NCBI RefSeq assembly: GCF_023065955.2
Contig: NW_026623100.1
Coordinates: 68,514,727 to 68,578,726, forward strand
Source: Ursus arctos
Lineage: Eukaryota > Chordata > Mammalia > Carnivora > Ursidae
Reading direction: 5' to 3'
DNA length: 64,000 nucleotides
Of the stretch, positions 1 through 10,196 are shown one piece after another. Numbering within the stretch: the stretch's first letter is position 1; each line of letters begins with the position of its first letter. The notes below the pieces were generated by a model, which made no database searches, had not been told where the DNA came from, and was given only the letters and a program-made list of their open reading frames with translations. The position numbers and the translations under genes are program-made.

Positions 1-1285
1 GCCGCTCCTAGTTCTTCTGACAAAAATTTCCTGTGGGTTTCTTACCACCTCACTGGACACTCCTCTGGGCCTCTTTTGCTGGCTCTTCTTCCTCTGTCTT
101 CAAATGTTGGGTTTTTTGTGTTTCTGTCCTGGACCCTCTTATCTTCACTCTCTGCACCCTCTTCTTAAATCATTTAAAGAATTGTCGTGTATGTATTTAG
201 CATGGATACTGATGAATTTCAAATGTACATCTCCTCCTCAGATCGCAAGTCTGAACTTCCGGCATATATATTTAACTGTCTTCTTTTAAATCTCTCTCTC
301 CGAGTTGTCTCATAAATATCTCAGAGTTAACATGCCCACAATAAAACAATTGATTATTGAACATCTCGATGGCAATCTCCTTTATCATTTCCATAAACAG
401 TAACTTGTCACTTATAACCAGATACTCAAGCCGTACCACTCTAAGTCTGGCTTGATCTCTTCTTTTTCCTCATCACCCATATTTATTCCATCAATAAGTC
501 CTATTAATTACTTTTAAAATATGTCTTGACTCTATTCACAACTCTGTATTTTCACTGTCAATTTGTCTAACATTATTAAACCCAAGATGTATGATTTATG
601 TTTTTTCTTCTCTGCACTCACCTGTACTCTACACCATCCCTTGGCTGGAATAGAGTCAGTTTCTTGTTTATTGCTTCAACTAGTGCCCTCCCTTGCCATC
701 CACTGTTTCTGATAGAAACTGTGCATACCATTCTATGTCTGAAATTCTGTGGTGGCTCCCCGTAGCACCTAAGAGAAAACAAAATGCTTTTCCATACCAC
801 ACAAGACTATTATCTGACCCCTCCCTCTGCTCCAACCTCATTTAGTACCCATCCTCCTCTCTCTACTGAGGGCCAGGAAGTCATTCATTAAGTATCTAAA
901 ATATATCACAACCGGTCTTATATATTCAAAGTTTTTGCTAATGCAAAGGTTATTTTTATCTGCTTATGGTTTCCTTCTCTGTACTTTCCAGATTGGAAAC
1001 CTTTCTTGCCCTTTAGAAGTAATCTTAAATATCACTTCATCCAAGAGGCCTTCCATGACTACCTTACAGAAAATGAATTCTTTTCAGTACCAGCCTCTCA
1101 GACTCATTTTTTTCTGTTGTCTATGCTACTTTTTACAATGCGTATTATTTTTGTTTGTTTATTTACATTTTATCTGTCTCCCTAAATTGAATGTAAGCTC
1201 CAAGAGCTTAGAAATAGTGGCTAGCTTATGCTTCTATGTTTGCCTGGCAATTCTCCCTTAGTATCAGGGAATGAATGGATGAATG
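1..1285 (+). repeat. L2 LINE, 3' part, ancient
   Basis: Long, decayed L2 copy read in sense direction and cut by the left window edge. Landmarks in order: a decayed reverse-transcriptase stretch near 125-240 (GTCCTGGACCCTCTT, then a remnant of the YADD/YI block near 200-230); AACATGCCCACAATAAAAC near 330; the GGTGGCTCCCCGTAGCACC block near 750; AGAGGCCTTCCATGACTACC near 1045; and the terminal part with AATGTAAGCTCCAAGAGC near 1190 and tail repeats GAATGGATGAATGGATGG at 1271-1288. These follow the order of the L2 consensus as I remember it. Many indels and stops; no coding capacity remains. Confidence 0.75.
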
Positions 1286-1424
1286 GATGGAGTGGGTAAA
1301 TTAATTACAAGACAAGGTTTCCTCCTCATCACATTGCTACTCCAACTTGTACTTCCCATTGTCCCAAAGGAAATCATGGTTAAGACTTTGCTATGTGTCC
1401 TTTCACATTTCTACTTGAGTCATT

Positions 1425-1600
1425 ATTTTCAGAGTCGTGTCTTTATGGAATGTTGTATTCTTCCTCTCCAGTAATCCACGTCCTCTTCATTATTCAATAA
1501 TTACTTCAATTTCTAACTCTCCTTGGAGACTTCTTGATTCATTCTCTCCAATGTGTATTCTTCTTGTTTTGAATTTCTATCTCCTGATTAAAGTATCACA
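1425..1600 (+). repeat. Possible second L2/CR1-type fragment
   Basis: The run TGGAATGTTGTATTCTTCC, a TC-rich segment and CCTTGGAGACTTCTTGATTC near 1530 resemble the conserved region about 250 bases before the L2/L3 3' end. No clear terminus. The flanking bases 1286-1424 and 1601-1639 show nothing recognisable. Confidence 0.4.
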
Positions 1601-1639
1601 TACTGGCTCACTGAACAAATAACCCCCAGCTCCTGATCA

Positions 1640-1748
1640 CCTACGCACCCAAGCCTTGTGTTAGCAATTTGATTATATTATTTCATATAGTTTTCTCAAA
1701 ATTCCTCAGATATATTTCCCATTTTATAGATGCAAACATTGAGACTGA
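1640..1748 (-). repeat. MIR SINE, left half of a split copy
   Basis: CCATTTTATAGATGCAAAC at 1719-1737 and the preceding CTCAAAATTCCTCAGATAT correspond to the antisense core of MIR (CCATTTTACAGATGAGGAAAC). The copy stops where an L1M 3' end begins and resumes near 2230, so the two halves are one MIR interrupted by a later insertion. Confidence 0.7.
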
Positions 1749-2229
1749 GCATCATAACCCCAAGCTGGAAACAACCCAAATGTCTGTCTGTCAATATGTT
1801 AACGGATAAACAAAATGTGTTATGTTCATATAATGGAATGCTACTCAACAATGAAAAGGAAAGAAATGGTGATGCACACAGTAATATTGATGAATTTCAA
1901 AAATCAGTATGCTGACTGAAAGAAGACTGGTGCCAAAAAATACATAAGAGTGTACTTATTAAAAATTCTAGAAAATATAAATTGATCTATAGGTATTGAA
2001 AGTAGGCCAGTGGTTGTTTGGAGTCAGGGGGAAGGATGAATTGAAAAGAAGCACGAGGAAATTCTGGGGGGAGATGGGAATGTTCTGTATCTTGGTTGTG
2101 ACATTTGTTTTGTTGGTATGTGAGTCACTGATTGCACAGGTGTATATATCTGTTAAAACTCATCAGAGTTTACCCTTGTAATGGGTGCAGTCTATCTATA
2201 AATCATATGTCAATAAGGTTGTTTAAAAG
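1749..2229 (+). mobile_element. L1M-type LINE-1 3' end inserted in a MIR
   Basis: Starts with CAAGCTGGAAACAACCCAAA, continues with AATGGAATGCTACTCAACAATG, GTGGTTGTTTGGAGTCAGGG and ACAGGTGTATATATCTG, and ends in CATATGTCAATAAGG plus a short A-rich tail: the typical last 480 bases of an old mammalian L1 (L1MB/MC class). The flanks AAACATTGAGACTGAG (from 1734) and AAACCTTGAAGCTTTGAG (ending at 2247) look like a decayed target-site duplication. 5'-truncated, no ORF. It is younger than the MIR it interrupts. Confidence 0.8.
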
Positions 2230-2335
2230 AAACCTTGAAGCTTTGAGAGTCTGAATAAGTTGATTAAAGTTTCATAGCTTCGTAACAGACTTAGAACCAC
2301 AAATCTCATGCTCTTAGCTGCTCTGGATTACCACC
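2230..2335 (-). repeat. MIR SINE, right half of the split copy
   Basis: TTCATAGCTTCGTAACAGAC, AGAACCACAAATCTCATG and CTCTTAGCTGCTCTGGATTA match the antisense 5' half of MIR (CACACAGCTAGTAAG, then AACCCAGG, then CATGCTCTTAACCAC). It continues from the half ending near 1748. The next 224 bases, to 2559, are AT-rich and show nothing recognisable. Confidence 0.65.
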
Positions 2336-2559
2336 TTGAAATTATTTATTATTATGTGGTATAATTACATTTTTACTTGAAAATTTCCTTCACTGTTTGA
2401 CATAAGAAAATGTAAACTAAACTATAAACTTATTTAAGCAATGTGAACATAGATCACATTCATATCCTGAGGCAGCCTACATTATGCTAAATGCATGGTA
2501 GATGCATGTGTGTGATACGAATAAGCTAATTGATTCCTAAACCACGTATTTGACTAGCT

Positions 2560-3379
2560 TATTGATGAGTGATTGGATTACTTTTTCCAAATATGGGCAT
2601 TATAATATCTCATGTTCCACATGTGACCTCTATTAAGAATTGGTCTGGTTTCCTTCCTCTTTTTTTTTTTTTTTTTTTAGATTTTATTTATTTATTTGCC
2701 AGAGAGAGAGCATGAGAGAGAGAGAGAGTGAGAGTACAAGCAGGGGGGATCAGCAGGCAGAGGGAGAAGCAGGCTGCCTGCTGAGCAAGGAGCCAGATGC
2801 AGAACTCGATCCCAGGACCCTAGGATCACAACCCAAGCCGAAGGCAGATGCCCAACCGACTGAGCCACCCAGGTGTCCCTAGTTTCCTTCTTCTTGAATC
2901 TGGGTGGATTTGTGACAGTTTCAACCAAAAGAGTACTGTAGAAATGATGCTATGTGACTTCTAAGGCTTCCTCATAAGAGATGATGTAGTTTCTTCCTTG
3001 TCTCCTGAAATATTTACACTTGGAGTTTCAACCTGTCATGGAAGAAGTTCCTCAGCACTGAGGTTGCTTGGCGGTGAAGAAGGCAAACCACACTGAAAGG
3101 TCATGTTTAGGCATACTGATCAGCATTCCAGTTATTCAAGTCATCCCAGGCAAGGTATCAGCCATATGAGTAAACAGATCTTCAGGTGATTCTGGTCCCC
3201 AGTGGTCGCATTACTCCCACCTTTGTGTTTTCCCATCAGAGGCCCCACATGTGGTGGTGCACAGATCAATCATTGTCATAGAGCTCTGTCCTAATTCCTG
3301 TCCTACAAAACCTGTGCCTGTTAGAAACAATTATTTTAACAGCTATGTTAATTACTATAAACTTAGAATATAAAATTAG
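2560..3379 (+). mobile_element. MLT1-type ERVL-MaLR LTR, interrupted by a SINE
   Basis: After the SINE, TTCTTGAATCTGGGTGGATT, GATGCTATGTGACTTCTAAGG, AAACAGATCTTCAGGTGATTC, CAGAGGCCCCACATGTGG and CCTAATTCCTGTCCTACA follow the MLT1 LTR order. The part before 2648 is the LTR 5' portion; its start is approximate. The LTR is followed directly by ACCAAAAGTGGGGTTCTGCT, the usual start of MaLR internal sequence, so this is the 5' LTR of a longer element. Non-infectious genomic fossil. Confidence 0.7.
2662..2880 (-). mobile_element. Can-SINE (tRNA-Lys-derived)
   Basis: On the reverse strand it has the tRNA-like head (GGGTGGCTCAGTCGGTTGGG), a CT-rich middle, AAATAAATAAATAAAATCT and a poly-A tail, seen here as T18. 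Target-site duplication GTTTCCTTCCTCTT (2648-2661) / GTTTCCTTCTTCTT (2882-2895), one mismatch. It sits inside the MLT1 LTR. Diverged from the cleaner copies further right (CCTAGGATCACAACCC instead of a GATCACGCCC-type core), so it is an older carnivore insertion. Confidence 0.92.
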
Positions 3380-5230
3380 TACCAAAAGTGGGGTTCTGCT
3401 ATTGTAAAAACTTACAATGTATGGTATTGGCTTTGGAACAGGGGACTTGGTATAAACTGAAAGGTCTTTTAATGCTAGTTATGCAAGTTAGCATATTAGC
3501 TAAAGGAAGGAGGAACTTAAGGAGACTTTCATAAAATCTAGCAGAGCTTCAGAAAAATTGGAAGTCAAGGCTGTCAGGACAAGAAGGAAATTGTTATTGG
3601 AGGGTAGAAAAATAAAGGGACCCTTGTTATGTAGTGGCAGAAATTTTGCAAAACTATCATCTGTGTTGATGTGAAAAATATAATATTTATCTATATTAAC
3701 TGATGGAATTGGCTAAGGAAATTTTCAGGTAGTTTTTGAAAGTAACTACTGATTTCGTTTAGCTGTGTATAAGAAGATACAGAGAGGAGAGAGAGAAGCG
3801 AGCAAAAAAAAAAACAAAAACAAAAAAACCCAAAAAACAAAAACCCCCACAAAGTTTATAGGAAATATAAAGGAGCTAAGACTTGCTGGGCTCAAAAATA
3901 GAACTATTTTTCACCCTATGTCTCACTCACAGTAAGTTTTTGTTTGTTTACTTGTTTGTTAGTTTTTAATAGACTTTATTTTTTAAAGCAGTTTTAAGAT
4001 CACAGCAAAGTTTAGTGGCAGGTACAGGTATTTCCCATATACTCATGGCCCCTTGCATGTATACCTTCCCCTATTATCAGCATCCACCACTACAGTCGTA
4101 TTTTTGTTACAATTAATGAACCTATGTTGACACATTATCACTCAGAGTCCATAGTTTACATGAGGGTTCACTCTTGGTGGTGTGCGTCTTATGGATTTGG
4201 ACAAATGTCTAACGATTTGTGTCCATGATGGTATCAGACATAGTAGTTTTTCAAGTTGTTAAAGTTTTTACTTGCTATTGGGATGGAGCGGTGACTTCTC
4301 AGCTTCTTATGTATCAGAACAGAAACAGGACATCCCTGGAGTCCAAAAGTTTTTGGTTTGTTTTCAAAGTAAGAAAGGACCTCAGGGAAAAATAAAACTG
4401 AGAGGCTATCAGAAGTGTGTCTTAGGATAAAAATGAAGCAAAGATGTAACTGTATGACCCCAGAAAGATTTAAGAAGATGCTTTATAAACATTTTCAATT
4501 GTATGAATGGCCTTCTGAGTACCTTTAGGACATCTCTAGCTTAGCCTCTCTTAATAATAAACTCCTGAAGAACCTTAAAGTCATTATACCACAACAACCC
4601 AAGGGAAGAAAAGGACTTATCTTTAAGATAATTGTGGTTATGAGTTTTGTTTGACAGAGTGGATTAGAAATTTATACACAGAAAATCTACAATGTTTTTG
4701 AGGATAGTTTTGATCGATGTGGACCAAAAGGGACAAAGACAGTAAAAGATGAAAAAGAAGACTTTAGACACCACCCCTCTCAACTTCTCATAGCCAGGAA
4801 GCAGGCAGAGAAGTCTACTTGGTTGTAAAAATAGGCTATTTCTGAAAAAAGAAATGTTGACCCAGAGGATGAAACCAAGAATCCAAATGTAGAACTAAGC
4901 CAGAGCAGATAACTTCCTGGAAGGAGGACTGTGCCTTGATCAAGGAACTGGGCAACATGCGTCCAGCTGAAGTTCAGAATTGCTTAGAACAAGTGACTCC
5001 CATTGAGTGTCTATAGCAATTACCTAGGTCTGCCTGCCATTGTTTTTTGAATGTGAATGCATAGGATTATTTTTTTTTCTTTTTAGTTTATAGTTCTTCA
5101 GATTGAGAGCAACAGTCCTAAAAGTACCATATCCAAAATGCCTTATGGCATCTAGACCTGAGTTAAATGACAATATCCTGGAATTTGTAATGGGATGAGA
5201 ATTGGTGGTCTTGGAGGAGGGGTGTCAAAG
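3380..5230 (+). mobile_element. MaLR internal region (non-coding remnant), interrupted
   Basis: Begins with ACCAAAAGTGGGGTTCTGCT and has TATTGGCTTTGGAACAGG near 3425 and CAGAGCTTCAGAAAAATTGG near 3543, as in MST/MLT1 internal sequence. An A-rich (CAAAA-type) tract at about 3805-3850 and an L1 tail at 3960-4250 interrupt it. It seems to resume with weaker resemblance to about 5230 (TTTTTTGAATGTGAATGCAT at 5044). MaLR elements lack retroviral genes; I see no gag, pol or env frame. Confidence 0.5.
3960..4250 (-). mobile_element. LINE-1 3' end, reverse
   Basis: Top strand reads AAAGCAGTTTTAAGATCACAG, then TTGTTACAATTAATGAACC, TCCATAGTTTACATGAGGG and GGACAAATGTCTAACGA: the antisense 3' UTR of an old L1 (L1MA-like). 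The T-rich start (TTAATAGACTTTATTTTTT) is the former A-tail. 5'-truncated after about 290 bases. Inserted into the MaLR internal sequence. Confidence 0.75.
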
Positions 5231-5879
5231 ATAAACAAAGCCATACATTAATTAAAGTGGTGAAAATAGATTCTGTTCATTCACTACTGACACTGAGGAA
5301 GAGAGGTGAGTGAGCCTCATTTCCATGTGTGCAGAGGGGACTGGGTAAGGGATAGTGAAGGAATAAGGAAGGAGAGCTGCAGGCTCAAGTGAACACTTAC
5401 AAAGGTTGGTCAATGTAAATGAGGTCAGGCCATCTATGTCAGCTAAACTGGCAATTATTGAAGTTAGGATTCTATTGCACAGAGATTGGGAGACTGAGGA
5501 CTTATCCTCCTGATGGTTACATTTCAAAGGAGCAGTTTTCAGGTCCTTGAGAAAGACACTAGTGAGTTGTAGGGGATACATAGATCTCTCAAAGGAAGAG
5601 AGGAAGGGTTTACAATTGTAAACCCTTTATAAGAGGTTGGAGCCTGTCTTCACGTATTTGCTAGATTCTCCTGGCAGCCTCGAGCTTTCTCAGGTCAGCA
5701 TTTTAATGGAGTGCTGGGGTCATCCTAGGGACACAGCCTTATGCCACTAGAAGCCATGCTAGAGTTTGGTACTTAGTGCACAGGTTTGAATGGAGTCATG
5801 CTGTGCTGAGGGTTCTCCAGTTCTCCAGGGGTGAGTATATTTTATATGTTAGAAGATTATAAATAATTTATAGCCAGAA
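5231..5879. other. Unassigned stretch inside the MaLR element
   Basis: About 650 bases of moderate GC between internal-like sequence and the second MLT1-like LTR. It reads like retroviral or LTR sequence (GGCAGCCTCGAGCTTTCTCAGG near 5674) but I cannot place it in a family. A reverse-strand open frame of 109 codons at 5252-5581 has no recognisable motif. It contains a perfect 24-base palindrome, listed separately. Confidence 0.35.
5604..5627. repeat. Perfect 24-bp palindrome
   Basis: The core GGGTTTACAATTGTAAACCC (5606-5625) is its own reverse complement and is extended by AA on the left and TT on the right. It has no spacer. It lies in the unassigned part of the MaLR-like region; function unknown. 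Confidence 0.9.
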
Positions 5880-6180
5880 GTCAGACCGTCAATTTTAAAA
5901 CATAGCCTGCAAATTCTCTGATACTCGACTATCAATAAAGGGGTATAATTGCCCTTCTTTTGAATGTGGGATAGCTTGTGACTGACTGATAGGATATTTC
6001 AGAAGTGATGCTATGGACTTCCAAGGCCAAGTCATAAAAATCTTTGTCCACTGGAGCAGCCAAACTTGGAGACCTAATCTTCCATGTTAGAAGAATGTGG
6101 GCTATTATTTCCAGAAGAATGGAAGGTTGAATAGATTAGAAGACTGTAGGATGATTACTAGTTACCACTAATGGACCAGT
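5880..6180 (+). mobile_element. Second MLT1-like LTR (probable 3' LTR)
   Basis: CCCTTCTTTTGAATGTGGGA, CAGAAGTGATGCTATGGAC and TTCCAAGGCCAAGTCATAAAA parallel the MLT1 sequence at 2883-2975 (TTCTTCTTGAATCTGGG and GAAATGATGCTATGTGACTT). Same orientation as the LTR at 2560-3379, which suggests an LTR-internal-LTR arrangement, but divergence is high and a different MLT1 subfamily copy cannot be excluded. Confidence 0.55.
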
Positions 6181-6524
6181 TGAGGTACAGGTCATTCAAC
6201 TAATATTGGTAGAATGCATGAAAGCTGATTGAATAAATGGATTAATGAATAGATCTCTTCATAGTGGATAATGCTGTGTCTGAATTAGAACAACATTAGA
6301 ATTAAATATAAGTAATTAATGATAAATTCCTGAATACTACATTTAAAACACGGCAAGATAATGGATCTTAAGTTATATAATGGTCATGTTAGGAACTCTA
6401 AAGCTATTTGAAAGTTTTCTACTGAAAAGGAAAAAGGTCATGAACAAAATAGAATGGTTTTGACTCATGGTCATTATCATCCTATGAATACTTGTTTGAG
6501 TATTAACTCAGTTTTACTATGCAC
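6181..6524. other. No recognisable feature
   Basis: About 340 bases of AT-rich sequence with a TTGAATAAATGGATTAATGAAT stretch near 6220 that may be the terminus of an old LINE. Nothing else recognised. Confidence 0.4.
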
Positions 6525-6665
6525 TTGTGTACCAAGTCTTGTGAAGAGAGTATTTTCATGCATCATACACCTAAATGGCAGGTATTATTAGAATCCCACT
6601 ATATAGATGAGAAAAATCATTAATTTGCCCAAGGAGAGGACTGGGGTTTAAGACAGGTTTTAGTA
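6525..6665 (-). repeat. MIR SINE
   Basis: GGCAGGTATTATTAGAATCCC, ATATAGATGAGAAAAATCATT and TTGCCCAAGGAGAGGACTGG are the antisense MIR core (GGTACTATTATTATCCC, ACAGATGAGGAAAC, TTGCCCAAGGTCACA). Truncated at both ends. Confidence 0.65.
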
Positions 6666-6819
6666 GGTCTTTACTATGACTTTTAGAAAGTGTTTTCTTT
6701 CAAAACATTCCACATTCTGTTTTTTAAGTATAACAGTTATTTTAACAAGTGAATAAATTAACTTTGGGAACTTGCATCCTAAAACACAGTTAATTAAACT
6801 TTACTCAGACAGCTGAACA

Positions 6820-7135
6820 GTCTTCTCCCTGGACACCTTCATGTCTTTGCCCAATTGTCACCTTCCGATGGGATTTTCCTGGAACACACCATTTGAATTG
6901 TATCCCACATTCTTGTTCTCGCTTAACCTGATCTAATTTTTTCCACAGCACAGATCACTTTTTAACATAGTATATCATTTACTTATGTTTATTGCATGTG
7001 TCCCACCCCTAGAACATAAAGTTTAGGAGATCAAGTGTTTGTATCTATTTTATTTGCTGATATGAACTTAGAACTTTTAGAATAGTGCCTGAGACATAGC
7101 AGGTGTTTAGTACAGATTTGCTGGAAGGATGAAGG
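6820..7135 (+). repeat. L2 LINE 3' end
   Basis: Contains CCACCCCTAGAACATAAAG, TAGAATAGTGCCTGAGACAT and AGCAGGTGTTTAGTACAGATTTG, equivalent to the last 100 bases of L2 (AGAATGTAAGCTCC, AGAACAGTGCCTGGCACATAG, TAGGCGCTCAATAAATATTTG). Upstream, CCTGGACACCTTCATGTC matches the earlier conserved block. Confidence 0.7.
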
Positions 7136-9703
7136 TGTGCATGCTACAGCACGTGCTGTGTCTAAAATGGTGATCAAAGGGACAAAACCCCTGCTTGAGG
7201 GGATTTACCCTGCAGCAGGAGAAAATGAGCGAAGATTTTGCCTTACGTTTCAGTGGGTTAATTCAGCTTAGCCAACTCTCCCTTATTTAGGGGCTAGTAG
7301 TTCTTAATTCCTTCATCCCCTCTTTGTCTAGCTTTTCTCTACTTAGTCCAGTTTTTCACTCATCTCCTCCATAATATCTTTAAAAAATAGTAAGTAATAA
7401 ATTTGAAAGCAAAATCACTCTTTCAATGAAACCAAAGTATAGAACATGGTACCTCTCGGGGTCTTTTCTCTCTGCACTTTTGCAAACCCTTCATTTATCT
7501 TATAACATGTACTATGGCTTAAATCCACGTTTGCCAGAATCCATTCCTTGCCCTCTTGGTACTCACTCACCCACCTTCAAGTTTCATCAGACCTTAATGG
7601 ATCTATGCTGACTGCTAGGACATTTGTCTGTCCACTACCCCATTTTTCACTATTATAGTAATGTTTAGCGAGGGGTACTATTTCCAACTCTTAGATATCA
7701 CCTTCAGGCAGCAATAAACAGTGTAAATAATCCAGGAAACAAGATGTGTCTGGTTTACCCCAAATATATAAATGCTTATTTCCTTTTGGAGCAAACTGAT
7801 AATATGAACATTTCAGAGTATGTCAAGTTGGTACAAGAGAATATCCACTTGGGAAGATAAAATTGGAGATGGAGGTCAGTTAGACTCAGGACATTTTAAG
7901 AACAACAAGTAAAGTTTTCAGTATAAATTATGACCTCAATTTCTGTAAGACCTTCCGAAATATAAAAGCTGATAGGAGTAAAGTTTTGTTAGTCAACCAG
8001 AATGCCAGATGCATGGATGCTTGCTCTGCCATGCACACACGCACACACCGTCACAAAGGAAAACAGCATACACACACATATGATAATGAGATTATGGAAG
8101 ACACTTGTTCTTTACTTATTAGAATTTTTAAAAACCCCTTTAACTAGTGAGGAGAGTGCAGAACTGTCAGAGATGGAAATAGTTGACTCAGATCCTGGAG
8201 AGTGGGTTGAAGGTACAGTTTCACAATAAGAATTGTATTCTTAGTGAATTGTATCAGATTGTATTAATATATTTCTATTTTAGTTATTATTTATCCTACA
8301 TTATCCAGTTTTGATTCTGATCTCTCTCACTGTCATCCTGGTTTGTGTTTATGTTATGCACTATTTTTATAGTACGTTCTATTTATTATACTTGTACAGC
8401 ATGCTTAAGGACGACTTTCCCTTCCTTCATTTTCACATTCTCATCTGATTATCTTTTCCAAATAAAAATGAAATTTGCTCTATCCACTCATGAAAAACAA
8501 AACAAAAATGAGTAAGTTAAAATACCTACAGGATTTTAATGGGACAGTGCTCAAATACTTCAAATACAAATAGTAAATTAGAGAAACCTCTAATCTATAT
8601 TAATGATTAACAAGCTTACCTGAGAAAAATGCATTCCAATACAAATCGTTTGGTAAGATTTAACCACTATTGACAGCAAAAATGAATCTTAAAAATATGC
8701 ACTACTTATATTAAGTAATGATGTATGTTAAATCATGAATCATTTTTGTTTTACCAGTAGGATAAACTCCTAGGCGTTCCTTTTGGAAATAGACACATAA
8801 GAATCATCTCTCATCTCACCACCCTTATTTAATTATTTTTAAAAATTTTACTTGTTGGAGTAGAACATGGGAAACTAATGAGGATAAATATTATAGGAAG
8901 ATTTAAGTAGCACAACATGTACAATGACTATAAAAGAATAAGTTAGAGTATATGGATTTTGTAAGGGGTTTAGTTTATCAAGACATTTATAAGATACAAA
9001 GCAGTACTCTGTTGTAAAAAAAAAAAAGGAGATTGATACTTCATTGACACAAGCAACACAAATGTAAAGCACATGAAGTGGTCTTAATAAGAGACACATG
9101 ACAACCATATAAATGCCACAGTGAGGCAGAGCTGCAAATAACCCAAAACCTACCTGCGTGGAACAGTCCTGCTATTTAATGTAAAAAGGAAGTATATAGT
9201 ATCTTTGTATTTTGCCTGGGATCCCTGATGCAAATGAGCCAGACAACACTTAGGTCACATAATTATGATTGTTAATTTTATACCTTTTGTTCTTTCTCCC
9301 TTTCTTAAGAATATGTATTATTCACAAGTCAGACATCACAGTCTTCTCTCCATGACTTAATGTTTGGCATTTTCCTTTCTTTATTCTTTCCGTTGTTTTT
9401 CTGCATTTCTTATTGTACTTTTTGATGCTTCCAATGATTATCCTAATTGTTCTATTGCATATTTTTTATTTGTAGAAATGCACTGCTTTCTTTTGTTGAA
9501 TAGTGTCAATGCCCCCTTTTTTATTTTTAAATGTATTTCAGAGGATCTTGAAAGTCTTTTTTGTACATAGTGTGGAAAATCTTTTCAAGTGAAGTTCAGC
9601 TCTGATCTGTTCTTGAATTATTGTTCTTTTGGCTACAAAATGTTTTCTCATTCCCAAATTGATATTTGCTTTAAGTTTTAATTTGCACATATATCTTTAG
9701 GTA
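7136..9703. other. Mostly unassigned AT-rich DNA
   Basis: No gene or certain repeat. Bases 7180-7240 (GGACAAAACCCCTGCTTGAGG) may be a scrap of reverse L2. 8030-8090 is CA-rich (imperfect). 9009-9020 is an A12 run. The T-rich stretch 9250-9690 has the texture of a very old reverse L1 ORF2 but I could not align it with confidence. Open frames up to 77 codons look random. Confidence 0.4.
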
Positions 9704-9705
9704 TA

Positions 9706-10194
9706 CAGACAGTCCCTGACTTGTGACAGTTCAACTTAGGATTTTTTGACTTTACGATGGTGTGAAATTGATATACATTCAGTAGAAACTGTACTTTGAA
9801 TTTTGAGCTTGGATCTTTTCCCAGGCTGGTGATACGTGGTATGATCCTCTCTCATGATGGGGGGCGGTGGCAGCAGCCGCAGCCCCCAGTCAGGCACACG
9901 TTCATGTGGGCGAATCATTCAGCACCCACACAACTCTTCTGTTCTTTTCTTTCGGTATAGTATTCCATAAATTCCATGAGATAGTCAATACTTTATCATA
10001 AATTAGGCTTTGTGTTAGATGACTGTGTCCAACTGCAGGTCAATGGAAGAATTCTGAGCCTGTAAGAGGGAGATTAGGCTAAACTGTGATATTTGGTAGG
10101 CTAGATGTATCAAATGCATTTTTGACTTAATGGTGTTTTTAACTTACAATGGGTTTATCAGGACATAACTCCAATGTAAGTCGAGGTAGATCTG
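9706..10194 (+). mobile_element. Tigger-like (Tc1/mariner, pogo group) non-autonomous DNA transposon
   Basis: 489 bases with related ends: CAGACAGTCCCTGACTTGTG at the left and, reading inward from the right on the other strand, CAGATCTACCTCGACTTACA. Both ends are flanked by TA (9704-9705 and 10195-10196), the duplicated target of this superfamily. The interior has GATTTTTTGACTTTACGATG, GCAGCAGCCGCAGCCCCCAG, TAGGCTTTGTGTTAGATGAC and TACAATGGGTTTATCAGGAC, matching a common mammalian Tigger-derived element. No transposase frame; the left end lost some bases relative to consensus. Orientation is arbitrary. Confidence 0.85.
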
Positions 10195-10196
10195 TA

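Noticed and set aside
5252..5581. 109-codon reverse frame in the MaLR-like region
   Set aside because: Antisense to the element, no motif; MaLR elements have no known antisense gene.
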